DNA from: Chloroflexota bacterium
GTDB taxonomy: Bacteria; Chloroflexota; UBA11872
DNA: 64,000 bases
Assembly (NCBI GenBank): GCA_026707585.1
Contig: JAPOWQ010000006.1
Coordinates: forward strand, 110,411-174,410
Direction: 5' to 3'
Shown: positions 28,401 through 36,576 of the stretch, one piece after another
Position numbering within the stretch: position 1 is the stretch's first letter
Layout: every line of letters begins with the position of its first letter
Position numbers and translations under genes: made by a program
Notes under the pieces: generated by a model
Told to the model about the DNA's origin: nothing
What the model saw: the letters and a program-made list of their open reading frames with translations, nothing else
Database searches by the model: none

Positions 28401-30404
28401 CTAGATGATGTCGGTGGGCTGCAGTTCCTCGCCGCGCAATGTGGCCGGGTCGTCAACCAACCGCCAGATCTCGCCGCCAAGCGCCATTGCAAAAACCGTG
28501 GTATCGGCGGCGTAGTTGGGCGAGGCGGCCACGCGGAGAACCGCGCGGTTGCGCAGGTTCGGGTTGAATTCGGCCCATCCGGCGCCACCGTTGGCCGACT
28601 TGAAGACGCCGCGGCTGGTCGCCGCGTAGACCGTCGGGTCCTCGGCGAACGTGGGCGTGGCATCGATCCAGAGCACGGCCGTCTCGGCGTCAGCCGGGTA
28701 GCTCCCCGACCACACGTCTTCAAATCGGGCGGCAGGACGGAACACCTGGCTGGCCGTGGCAAAGAGCCATGATCGGTCCTTGTCGGTGTAGGTCGCGGGA
28801 ATAGCCAGCGATACCCATGGGGTGTTGGTCTCGTGTTCGACAAATCGCTCGAACGATTCGCCACCGTCGTAGCTCACGTGCACCGCGGCCGCGCCCTGGC
28901 CCACGGTTCCGACGAACACGGCGCGGTCCACCTCGAAATGAGGGCCGGTGGCCAGCGCCACCACGGTCTCGCCGTCGAAGTCGTGCGATAGCCGCTCCCA
29001 GGTCTCGCCGCCGTCGACGCTGCGGTAGGTCAGGCCCAGCGCGCCGCCGGCGAACGCGGTGCGATCGCTCCCGAAGTCCGAGGAAAACGCCACTGCCCGC
29101 ACGTCGTCAAGGTCAAAGCCCTCCACGGCTTCGTCCCAGGTGTGTGCGTGGTCGGTGCTGCGGAAGAGCCCGGCCTGCGTCGCCACCAGCACGTTGCCGT
29201 CGTCCGCATACTCGGGCGAAACCCCAATCCCGGCGATATCCAACTCGGCCAGGTCCTCGCCGCGCGCTTCCCAGGTCGCGCCCCCGTCGGTCGACACGTG
29301 CACGCCGCTGCCGGAACCGCCCGCAAACATCGTCCGGTCGACCCCGAAGTTAGGAGAAATGGCCAGCGTCACCCAGTTCTGGCTGGTAATGCCCGTGTTT
29401 CGGGGTTCCCAGGTGACACCCAGATCGCTGGAACTCAGCAGACCGGTCAGGAAGGTGCCCGCCCAGAGCAGCGTGGCGTCCTCGGTCGGAAGCAGCGCAA
29501 GGGTCAGAATCGACCCGTAGCTTTCCTCCAGCGGCCGCGTTTCCCAGGTCTCGCCGCCGTCGGTGCTGACGACGACACCCTGGGCGCCAGTGCCGGCAAC
29601 GATCGTCTGGTCGTCGGCGAACGCCGGCGAGATACACACGGCGTTGACGGCTTCGTCACCCACCTCGGCAACCTGCGCCCAGGTTCGACCGGCGTCCTTG
29701 GACACCCACAGGCCGCGCTCTTCGGTCGCGGCCACGATGGTTCGGTCGGCCGTGAAGTCCGGGGCCAGCGCCAGTGCTTGCACGGTGGCCGTGCCGAAGT
29801 CGTCGCCGCCCAGCTGCTCCCAGGTGCGTCCGCCGTCACTCGATCGGCAGACGCCGCCGTTGACAATGCCGGCGAAGACCATCTGGTCGTTGCGAAAGCC
29901 CGAGGAGACCGCCAGCGTCTGGACGGAGAGCCCCGCCAGCCCAACGTTCGACGGATTCCAGCTGCGGCCGCCGTTGGTTGTGCGATACACGCCGTCGCCG
30001 TCCGTTCCCAACAGAGCGATACGGTCGGTCGCATACGAGGGAGAAAGCGCCAGGGCCACCACGTTGGGAACCGCGCCCCAGAAGGACAGACGGTTCCAGG
30101 TCTCGCCGCCGTCGAAGGACTTGAACACGCCGCCCTGCACCGCGCCGGCGAAAGCGTTGCTGTCACGGTTGTAGTCCGGCGACACCGCGACGGCCTGGAC
30201 ATACGGACTGGTGAGCTGGGCGTTGGAAATCCGCCAGGTCTGGCCGTCGTCGTCGGACAGAAAGACACCGGACATGGTGCCGATGAAAATGCGACGGCCG
30301 TCGGAATGCGCGGCCATCGCGATTGACGTCACTGTGCCGCCCTCTTGGCCGCCGACACGCTGCCAGCGGTTGACGGCCGGGTCGATGGTTTCGACTTCAA
30401 CCAT
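28401..30404 (-). CDS. Asp-box (BNR-repeat) beta-propeller protein
   Basis: A 667-residue protein made almost wholly of sialidase/sortilin-type repeats. I count 12 Asp-box motifs of the form S-x-D-G-G-x-T-W (SFDGGETW, SSDGGRTW, STDGGETW, STDGGATW, SVDGGETW and degenerate versions such as SKDAGRTW, STDHAHTW, SANGGAGW), each after a hydrophobic strand pair containing FAG or YAA. Twelve boxes suggest one large or two smaller propellers. No catalytic sialidase Arg triad or signal peptide is apparent, so a binding or scaffold role, like Ycf48 or Vps10 propellers, is more likely than hydrolysis. Downstream of a LysM membrane protein on the same strand. Confidence 0.88.
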   Translation of the reverse strand: MVEVETIDPAVNRWQRVGGQEGGTVTSIAMAAHSDGRRIFIGTMSGVFLSDDDGQTWRISNAQLTSPYVQAVAVSPDYNRDSNAFAGAVQGGVFKSFDGGETWNRLSFWGAVPNVVALALSPSYATDRIALLGTDGDGVYRTTNGGRSWNPSNVGLAGLSVQTLAVSSGFRNDQMVFAGIVNGGVCRSSDGGRTWEQLGGDDFGTATVQALALAPDFTADRTIVAATEERGLWVSKDAGRTWAQVAEVGDEAVNAVCISPAFADDQTIVAGTGAQGVVVSTDGGETWETRPLEESYGSILTLALLPTEDATLLWAGTFLTGLLSSSDLGVTWEPRNTGITSQNWVTLAISPNFGVDRTMFAGGSGSGVHVSTDGGATWEARGEDLAELDIAGIGVSPEYADDGNVLVATQAGLFRSTDHAHTWDEAVEGFDLDDVRAVAFSSDFGSDRTAFAGGALGLTYRSVDGGETWERLSHDFDGETVVALATGPHFEVDRAVFVGTVGQGAAAVHVSYDGGESFERFVEHETNTPWVSLAIPATYTDKDRSWLFATASQVFRPAARFEDVWSGSYPADAETAVLWIDATPTFAEDPTVYAATSRGVFKSANGGAGWAEFNPNLRNRAVLRVAASPNYAADTTVFAMALGGEIWRLVDDPATLRGEELQPTDII

Positions 30405-30583
30405 GCGTTAGAGCCTCCGGACTCGGGGATCGACGAAATGGAGAGGGCCGCCGACGCCCCCGCCTACCATCACGTTCTCGAAGAGGGCACCCACAGCATA
30501 AGGCCCGCGATGGGGCACGATGCCGCCATCGGGGCTATCCGCAGTGTACGCAGTGGCGACACTTCTGAACAAGCTCGTTACCG

Positions 30584-31273
30584 CTATCCGGAACGGCCGG
30601 GAATCCGCAACTCCTGGCCGATATAAATGTTGTCGGGATCCTCAAGGCTGTTGGCCGCCATCAGGACATCGATGGTCACGCCAAACTGAACGGCAATGGC
30701 GCTCAGCGTGTCTCCCGGCTGCACCGTATAGGGACCGGGCGCATCGGTCTGCTCGGGAACCTCGGTTCCCTCGGGCAGCCGCAAGCGCAGTCCCGCGGCC
30801 AGGTTGTCCCGATTGGTGATGTTGTTCAGTTCCACGATCGCCTCGATCGACACCTCATACAGCGCGGCAATGCCGGACAGCGTTTCACCGGGCCGTACCT
30901 GGTGCGTCGCCGGCGTCGGGTCCGGCGTGGGCGTGGGCGTTGGCTCCGGCGTCGGCGTGGGCGTGGGCGTAGGAGACAGAACCACGATCGGAACGCGGAC
31001 CTGGCCCGCCTCCGGGGTTGGCGTTGAGAACGATTCCACATGCGCGATCGCGGTCGATAATTGCGCGCTACCCGCTTCGTACGCCGCGGCGCGGTATCCG
31101 TCTTCCTGCCAAGCCAGGATCCGCCAGGCAATCAGAACGGCGGCCAGCAGCAGCGCAAGCCGCACATAACGAACCCAATGCCGATCCAGCGGCCGAAGAG
31201 CGTCCGGCCCGGTGACCTTGACCCAGCGAAGTTCCGGCTGGACGGGCGGGCCTGACTGGCCGTCACTCACCAT
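30584..31273 (-). CDS. Membrane-anchored protein with two LysM domains
   Basis: A 229-residue protein: a short cytoplasmic N-terminus, one membrane helix (about 37-55, YVRLALLLAAVLIAWRILAW), an extracytoplasmic spacer, a Pro-Thr linker (about 101-122), then LysM domains at about 123-167 (VRPGETLSGIAALY) and 181-225 (VQPGDTLSAIAVQF). LysM domains bind N-acetylglucosamine-containing glycans such as peptidoglycan, in keeping with murA and mreB nearby. ATG 31273 overlaps the glycerate kinase stop by 7 bases. The Pro-Thr linker is encoded by a near-repetitive hexanucleotide stretch, liable to length change. Confidence 0.92.
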   Translation of the reverse strand: MVSDGQSGPPVQPELRWVKVTGPDALRPLDRHWVRYVRLALLLAAVLIAWRILAWQEDGYRAAAYEAGSAQLSTAIAHVESFSTPTPEAGQVRVPIVVLSPTPTPTPTPEPTPTPTPDPTPATHQVRPGETLSGIAALYEVSIEAIVELNNITNRDNLAAGLRLRLPEGTEVPEQTDAPGPYTVQPGDTLSAIAVQFGVTIDVLMAANSLEDPDNIYIGQELRIPGRSG

Positions 31274-32595
31274 CCGAATGCCATGTAGAGATCGTTGACG
31301 TTGGTTCCGGTCGGTCCCAGGCGCACCAGGTCGCCGCAGCATTGGAGATAGCTGTACGAATCGTTGTCATCCAGGGCGCTGACACAATCGCCACCGGCGG
31401 CCCGCGCCCGCTCGATCGTCGTCCAGTCAATCAACCCGCCGCAGGCATCGGTGGGCCCGTCGGTACCGTCCGTAGCCAGCGCAAATACCGCCGTATTCGG
31501 CTCGCCTGCCAGCGCCTGGGCGGCCGCCACGGCAAGTTCCTGGCTGCGGCCGCCGCGCCCCTGGCCGCGCACGGTCACGGTCGTCTCCCCACCGAAAATC
31601 GCGCATCCCGGCCGCAGCACCGGACGTCCGCTGCGCGCGATGTCGATCGCGGCCCCCGCCACCAGTTTGGCGATCTCGCGTGCCTCGCCCTGCACGCGCG
31701 ATGTCAGGAACTGGGCATGCAGACCGGCCGCCTCCGCCGCGGCAACGGCAGCCAGACCTGCGCGGGCGTTATCGGCGATCACCAGGTTCGAGACTCGTTC
31801 GAACAGCGGATCATCAGGCTTCGGCGTCTCGGGCAGCCCGCCGCGGGCGCCCATTTCCAGCCGTTCGCGGATCGAAGCGGGCGCTGCGGCACACAGATCA
31901 AACGCGTCCAGCGCCGCCAGCGCATCGGCATACGTCGTCGGGTCGGGCGACGTGGGACCGGACGCAATCACGTCCACGGGATTCCCCACCACATCGCTCA
32001 CCAGCAAGCCAACGACGCGCGCCGGCGCGGCTGCTGCTGCCAGAAGGCCGCCATGAAACACGGACAGGTGCTTCCGAATGGCGTTCATCTGGTTGATGGT
32101 GGCGCCTGAGCGCAGCAACAGATCGGTGACGTTCTGCATCTCCGCCAGCGTGATTCCGTCCGGCGGGCACGGCGTAAGCGCCGATCCGCCCCCGGAGATG
32201 ACACAGAGCACCAAGTCGCCATCGCCGGCGTCGCCCGCCATCTTCAGCAGCCGTTGGGTCGCCGCCTGCCCGCGCGCGTCAGGCACTGGATGGCCCGCTG
32301 CCACGACTTCAATCTGCCCGGCGGGCGACTCATAGCCGTCCTTGGTGATGACCAGCCCGCCCTCGACGCGATCGCCCAGAATCTCCACCAGCGCCGCCGC
32401 CATGCGCGGGCTGGCCTTACCCGCGCCCAGCACGATCACGCGCCGCGAGTCGGCATCCGGAACGAGCAGACTTCCAATCTGAATGCCGCTGTCGTTCAGC
32501 GTGACGGTTTCGGCCACAGCCGTCGCTGGGTCCACGGCGGCAATAGCCGCCCGCCCGATCGCCATGATCGTGGCGCGCATCGCGTCATCCCGCAC
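31267..32595 (-). CDS. Glycerate 2-kinase (MOFRL family)
   Basis: A 442-residue class II glycerate kinase (GckA/TtuD type), forming 2-phosphoglycerate from D-glycerate. Seen: the N-terminal GAGKAS motif (IVLGAGKASPRMAAAL), AGHPVPDARG, the ISGGGSAL motif, the MNAIRKHLS segment, and the C-terminal MOFRL domain (GGETTVTVRGQGRGGRSQELAVAAA, here quoted only as its start and end: GGETTV and GGRSQELA). GTG 32595 has GGAG nine bases upstream; ATG 32580 is the alternative. Lies between degV and the LysM gene in a co-directional run. Confidence 0.92.
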   Translation of the reverse strand: MRDDAMRATIMAIGRAAIAAVDPATAVAETVTLNDSGIQIGSLLVPDADSRRVIVLGAGKASPRMAAALVEILGDRVEGGLVITKDGYESPAGQIEVVAAGHPVPDARGQAATQRLLKMAGDAGDGDLVLCVISGGGSALTPCPPDGITLAEMQNVTDLLLRSGATINQMNAIRKHLSVFHGGLLAAAAAPARVVGLLVSDVVGNPVDVIASGPTSPDPTTYADALAALDAFDLCAAAPASIRERLEMGARGGLPETPKPDDPLFERVSNLVIADNARAGLAAVAAAEAAGLHAQFLTSRVQGEAREIAKLVAGAAIDIARSGRPVLRPGCAIFGGETTVTVRGQGRGGRSQELAVAAAQALAGEPNTAVFALATDGTDGPTDACGGLIDWTTIERARAAGGDCVSALDDNDSYSYLQCCGDLVRLGPTGTNVNDLYMAFGW

Positions 32596-32644
32596 GAGTG
32601 ACGGCTCCGTCCCGGTCAATGTTGCGTCCAGTGTAGGCAGCGCG

Positions 32645-33523
32645 TCAGATCGATCGTGCGCAATAGGCCAGGCCAACGAGATCGGGACCGACGTGCGCGC
32701 CCATGACCGGCGTGAAGCCGGTGACGTACAGATCATCCGGCGCCAAGTCCCGCCGAACCTGCTCAGCCAGCTGGTGCGCCTCATCCACCGCCGCCGCGTG
32801 GTGGACGGCAACACCCAGGTAACTCGCGTCACGCGCCGCACGCTCAACATGCTTCATCAGCGCACGCAGCGCCCGCGCCCGCGAGCCGAAGGCGGCACGA
32901 AAGCGAATTCGGCCGTGCCGCATGCCAAAGATCGGGGTCGACGGCAATGCGTCGGTCACTCGCGCCACCACCCACGGCACCCGACCTCCGCGCGCCAGGT
33001 ACTCCAGCGAACCCAGCAAGGCCACGACCCCACTATCGTCCGCAGCCTCGCGCACCGTCCGCTCCACCGTGTCCAGGTCCGCCCCGGCGCTGGCTGCGCG
33101 CGCGCCCAGCAATACCGGAAACCCGTGCGCCATGGTCGCCGCGCCGGTTTGAATAACCCTTACATCCGGCGGTCCGCTGAAGTCCCGCGCCGCCACCTCC
33201 GCCACCTCGGCCATGGCTGATATTCGACGGGGAATCGTGGCGCACAGCGCGTCCTGCCCGGCGTCGCGCGCCTTCGAAAACTCGGCGGCATAGGCTGTTG
33301 GCGAGGTCGCGCTCGTCGTTGGCAAGTTGGGGTCCGTGGCCAGGCGCTTCCAGAACGCTTCATTCGTTATGTCTACTCCATCTCGAAGCTCCTCGCCGTT
33401 CCAGACCAGCACGGCGGGCACGATGGCAATGCCGTGCTCATCGACTTCGTGAGGTGGAAGGCAGGCGCTGGAGTCGGTAATCAGCCGGACGCGCCGGACC
33501 TGGTCACGGCCGGTCGCGGTCAA
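32645..33523 (-). CDS. DegV family fatty-acid-binding protein
   Basis: A 292-residue DegV protein, a family that binds single fatty acids and presents them to fatty acid kinase FakA for phosphorylation. Seen: the start VRLITDSSACLP, the binding-cleft segments DGVDITNEAFW, TSATSPTAY, and the C-terminal TGFTPVMGAHVGPDLVGLAY. TTG 33523 is chosen because GGAG lies eight bases upstream and no ATG, GTG or TTG occurs closer to the conserved start. It overlaps the plsY end by 20 bases. Adjacency to plsY fits the acyl-phosphate route to phospholipids. Confidence 0.92.
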   Translation of the reverse strand: MTATGRDQVRRVRLITDSSACLPPHEVDEHGIAIVPAVLVWNGEELRDGVDITNEAFWKRLATDPNLPTTSATSPTAYAAEFSKARDAGQDALCATIPRRISAMAEVAEVAARDFSGPPDVRVIQTGAATMAHGFPVLLGARAASAGADLDTVERTVREAADDSGVVALLGSLEYLARGGRVPWVVARVTDALPSTPIFGMRHGRIRFRAAFGSRARALRALMKHVERAARDASYLGVAVHHAAAVDEAHQLAEQVRRDLAPDDLYVTGFTPVMGAHVGPDLVGLAYCARSI

Positions 33524-34121
33524 GCAGGAATCTCCGCCAGAGCAGCGTGGCCGTGGACACGTCATCCGGCGCGTTCGACTTGCGGTAGCCGACCAGGCGG
33601 GCGGTGATCAGGAGCCCCAGCAGCGTCCAGCCCGCCAGGCTCAGCGTCACGGCCGCGCCCGTCAGGCTCAGGACGATGGCCGTGGCGAAAAAGCCGATCA
33701 GCGCCCCCGGCGCCGAGTCCTTGATGATCGCCTTGCCCAGCACCATCCCGGCAAAGGCCAGCGCCATGTGCCACGACCCCAGCGCGGCCAGCGCGCCGCC
33801 GGCCGGCCCGATGCCCCGCCCCCCGCGGAATCGCAGCGTAAAGGGCCACACGTGCCCGGCCACGGCCACCACGCCCGCCACCGCCGACACTTCGTAGGTG
33901 GCCAGTCGTTGCGCGATAAAGATGGCTAGCGCCGGCTTCAGCGCATCGGCCAGCCCGGCGATTGCGCCTGGCACCTTGCCAAGCCGCTCAATGGCCGCGG
34001 TTCCGCTGACGCCCCCCGAACCCTCCGCCAGCAAGTCGCGACCCGCCAGCCGGCCGGCCAGGTACGCGAACGGCACCGACCCGATGGAATAGGCAAGCAG
34101 CAGGACGAGCAGGGTCGTCAT
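33504..34121 (-). CDS. plsY: Glycerol-3-phosphate acyltransferase PlsY-like protein
   Basis: Multi-spanning membrane acyltransferase using acyl-phosphate to acylate glycerol 3-phosphate. 205 residues with about five to six hydrophobic segments. The first motif is present but altered (GSVPFAYLAGRL then EGSGGVSGTAA, where the family has GSGNIGATN), and the second is GHVWPFTLRFRGGRGIG (family GHxFPxFLxFxGGKG). It therefore belongs to the family but could have changed specificity. ATG 34121 overlaps the rel stop by 4 bases (ATGA). Confidence 0.82.
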   Translation of the reverse strand: MTTLLVLLLAYSIGSVPFAYLAGRLAGRDLLAEGSGGVSGTAAIERLGKVPGAIAGLADALKPALAIFIAQRLATYEVSAVAGVVAVAGHVWPFTLRFRGGRGIGPAGGALAALGSWHMALAFAGMVLGKAIIKDSAPGALIGFFATAIVLSLTGAAVTLSLAGWTLLGLLITARLVGYRKSNAPDDVSTATLLWRRFLLDRDRP

Positions 34122-36556
34122 TGGCCGTTCCGGTGCGCCGCCGCTTCGCGTGATCGATTGCGTCGGACGCCGGCCGTGTCGCGGGCGACCGAATACACGC
34201 TCGGAATCGTCTCCAGGCGCCGCATCAGCCGCGCCATTTGGCCAACGCTGCCCATGCCCACCGTAATCCGCATGGTGGCCTGGCGCTGCCGGTTGGTGTG
34301 CACGTTCGCGGACGTGATATTCAAACCCTCGTCGCGAATCACGCCGGTCACGTCGTGAGTCAGACCTTCGCGGTCGTCGGCCTGGATGAGGATCTGCACG
34401 GGCAGGAGCTGGCTCGTCTCATCGATCCACCAGACGCGTACGCGCGCGCCCGGCAGCCGGCTGCCCGCTCGGCAGCGAGATCGATGCACTTCAATGCTCC
34501 TGTCCGCGGCGATGCCGTTGATCTTCATTCCCGGCCTGGGCTTGCAGCAGGCGCCCAGCCGGATCGGCAGGTCAAGATCCGCGCCGACCAGCTGGCCACC
34601 CCACTCCACCTCCACCAGACGCTCCGGCTCTCGGGCGTTCTGGACGTTGGCGCAATTCATGCGATGCACGCTGATCCCGTGGCCGCGCGTAATGAAACCA
34701 ACGATCTCGTCGCCCGGCAGCGGATTGCAGCACGACGCCACACGCGTGAGCAGATTGCCGACCCCCAGGACACGAACCAGGGGCTGCACGTCGCGCACTG
34801 CCGGTTCGTCTGCCGGCAGCGGCTCGACGTCGGCCTCTTCCACCTCCTCGGTCAGCTTCAGCCGGTTGATGACCTGCGGAACCGTAGTTGCGCCATAACC
34901 CACGCCCGCCAGCAGGCTGTCAATGTCGCGGTAGCCAAGGTCGGCCGCCACCGGCTGCAACCCTTCACCCGGCAGTTGCGAGATGCGGCCCTGGCCCAGT
35001 CGCCGCAGTTCTCGCTCCAACAGCTCTTTGCCGGACTCGATGTTCTCGGCACGCTGGCGCCGCTTGAACCACTGCCGAATCTTGTCCCGCGCATGCGCGG
35101 TATGCACCAGCGACACCCAGTTGCGGCTGGGCCCCTGGCTGTTGCTGCTGGTCAGGATTTCCAGCACGTCGCCGTTCTGCAACTGGTACTCCAGCGGCAC
35201 CAGCCGACCGTTCACCTTGGCGCCGATACAGGTGTGACCGATGTCCGTGTGGATGCGGTAGGCAAAGTCAAGCGGCGTGCTGCCGGCCGGAAAATCCTTG
35301 ATCTCGCCGCGCGGCGTGAACACGAAGACCGTGTCGCTGAAGAAATCGGTCTTTACCGCGTCCACGAACGACCCGGCCGTCTCCTCGTCCGCCTGCCAGG
35401 TCAGGATCTGGCGCACCCAGGCGAGCTTTTCCGAGAAGTCTTCTTCTTCGCCGAGATCGTCCGTCTTGTAGCGCCAGTGCGCCGCCACGCCGTACTCAGC
35501 CGCCGCGTGCATCTCCTGCGTGCGGATTTGGATTTCGATCGGCCGTGCGTCCGGACCGAGCACGGCCGTATGCAGGGAGCGATAACCATTCTCCTTGGGT
35601 GCCGAGATGTAATCGTCAAACTCGGCCGGGATATGTCGCCAGGCGCCGTGCACCACGCCCAATGCGGTATAGCAGTCGTGCACGTCGTCAACGATCACGC
35701 GAACCGCCAGGATGTCGTAGACCTCGTCCAGCGGAACGTTCTTGCGTTGCGTCTTCTGCTCGATGCTGTAGACGTGCTTGATCCGGCTCTGGATCAGCGC
35801 GTCCGTGCCGGCGGCGTCCAACGCCTCCCGCAGCCCCCCGGTGACCGCCTGCACCACGTCCTCGCGGGCGGCCCGCTCGGCTAGCAACCAGCTCGCGATT
35901 TCCTGGTACCGCTCGGGCTGCAGCAGCTTGAACGCGTGATCCTCGAGCTGCCAGCGCCACTCCTCGATGCCCAGCCGCCCCGCCAACGGAGCGAAGATTT
36001 CCAGCGTGTCGCTGGCGTAGCGTGCGCGCTTTTCCGGCCGATACACGTGTGCGGTCTGCAGGTTGTGCAGGCGGTCGGCCAGCTTGATGAGCACGACGCG
36101 AATGTCCCGCGCCATCGCCAGGAAGACCTTGCGCAAATTCTGGGCCTGGCGATCGTCCAGGCTCACCACCGTGATGTCGTCCAGCTTGGTCACGCCGTCG
36201 ACCAACTCGGCCACGCCGGAGCCGAACCTGGACCGAATCGTACCGATATCCACGCTGGTGTCTTCCACGCAGTCGTGTAGCAGGGCGGCGGCCACGGTGT
36301 CGGGATCCAGGTGCAGGTTTGCCAGCATCAGGGCCACGCTGACGGGGTGCTGGACAAAGGGTTCGCCGGTGAGACGCCGCTGGCCCTCGTGGGCCCGCTC
36401 GGCCAATTCGGCCGCCCGGCGGATCAGGCGCTCGGCAGCCCGGACTTCGTCGGCCGGCGTGTAGGAGCGCACCTCGTCGAGCAAGTCGTCGAGCGTAGTC
36501 GCCGTCCGGCCCGCGCCAACCATGGGCGCCAGCGTGGCCGTCACCGATGAGGGCAC
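34118..36556 (-). CDS. rel: Bifunctional (p)ppGpp synthetase/hydrolase RelA/SpoT
   Basis: Long RSH protein of 812 residues controlling the stringent response. Order of domains: HD hydrolase (His94-Asp95 and Glu98-Asp99 in LLHDCVEDT, so hydrolysis is expected), synthetase (IKHVYSIEQKT, YDILAVRVIV, GYRSLHTAV, IEIQIRTQEMH), TGS (about 385-450, DFAYRIHTDIGH), a conserved-cysteine region with two Cys-Cys/CKPRPG segments, and a C-terminal ACT domain. GTG 36556 is preferred: AAAGGAG lies five bases upstream and it clears recJ. Between recJ and plsY in a tight co-directional unit. Confidence 0.96.
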   Translation of the reverse strand: MPSSVTATLAPMVGAGRTATTLDDLLDEVRSYTPADEVRAAERLIRRAAELAERAHEGQRRLTGEPFVQHPVSVALMLANLHLDPDTVAAALLHDCVEDTSVDIGTIRSRFGSGVAELVDGVTKLDDITVVSLDDRQAQNLRKVFLAMARDIRVVLIKLADRLHNLQTAHVYRPEKRARYASDTLEIFAPLAGRLGIEEWRWQLEDHAFKLLQPERYQEIASWLLAERAAREDVVQAVTGGLREALDAAGTDALIQSRIKHVYSIEQKTQRKNVPLDEVYDILAVRVIVDDVHDCYTALGVVHGAWRHIPAEFDDYISAPKENGYRSLHTAVLGPDARPIEIQIRTQEMHAAAEYGVAAHWRYKTDDLGEEEDFSEKLAWVRQILTWQADEETAGSFVDAVKTDFFSDTVFVFTPRGEIKDFPAGSTPLDFAYRIHTDIGHTCIGAKVNGRLVPLEYQLQNGDVLEILTSSNSQGPSRNWVSLVHTAHARDKIRQWFKRRQRAENIESGKELLERELRRLGQGRISQLPGEGLQPVAADLGYRDIDSLLAGVGYGATTVPQVINRLKLTEEVEEADVEPLPADEPAVRDVQPLVRVLGVGNLLTRVASCCNPLPGDEIVGFITRGHGISVHRMNCANVQNAREPERLVEVEWGGQLVGADLDLPIRLGACCKPRPGMKINGIAADRSIEVHRSRCRAGSRLPGARVRVWWIDETSQLLPVQILIQADDREGLTHDVTGVIRDEGLNITSANVHTNRQRQATMRITVGMGSVGQMARLMRRLETIPSVYSVARDTAGVRRNRSREAAAHRNGQ

Positions 36557-36576
36557 GATGACTCCTTTATCCGCCG

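Noticed and set aside
30900..30975. Tandem hexanucleotide repeat as a minisatellite or CRISPR
   Set aside because: It encodes the Pro-Thr linker of the LysM protein in frame and has no spacer structure.
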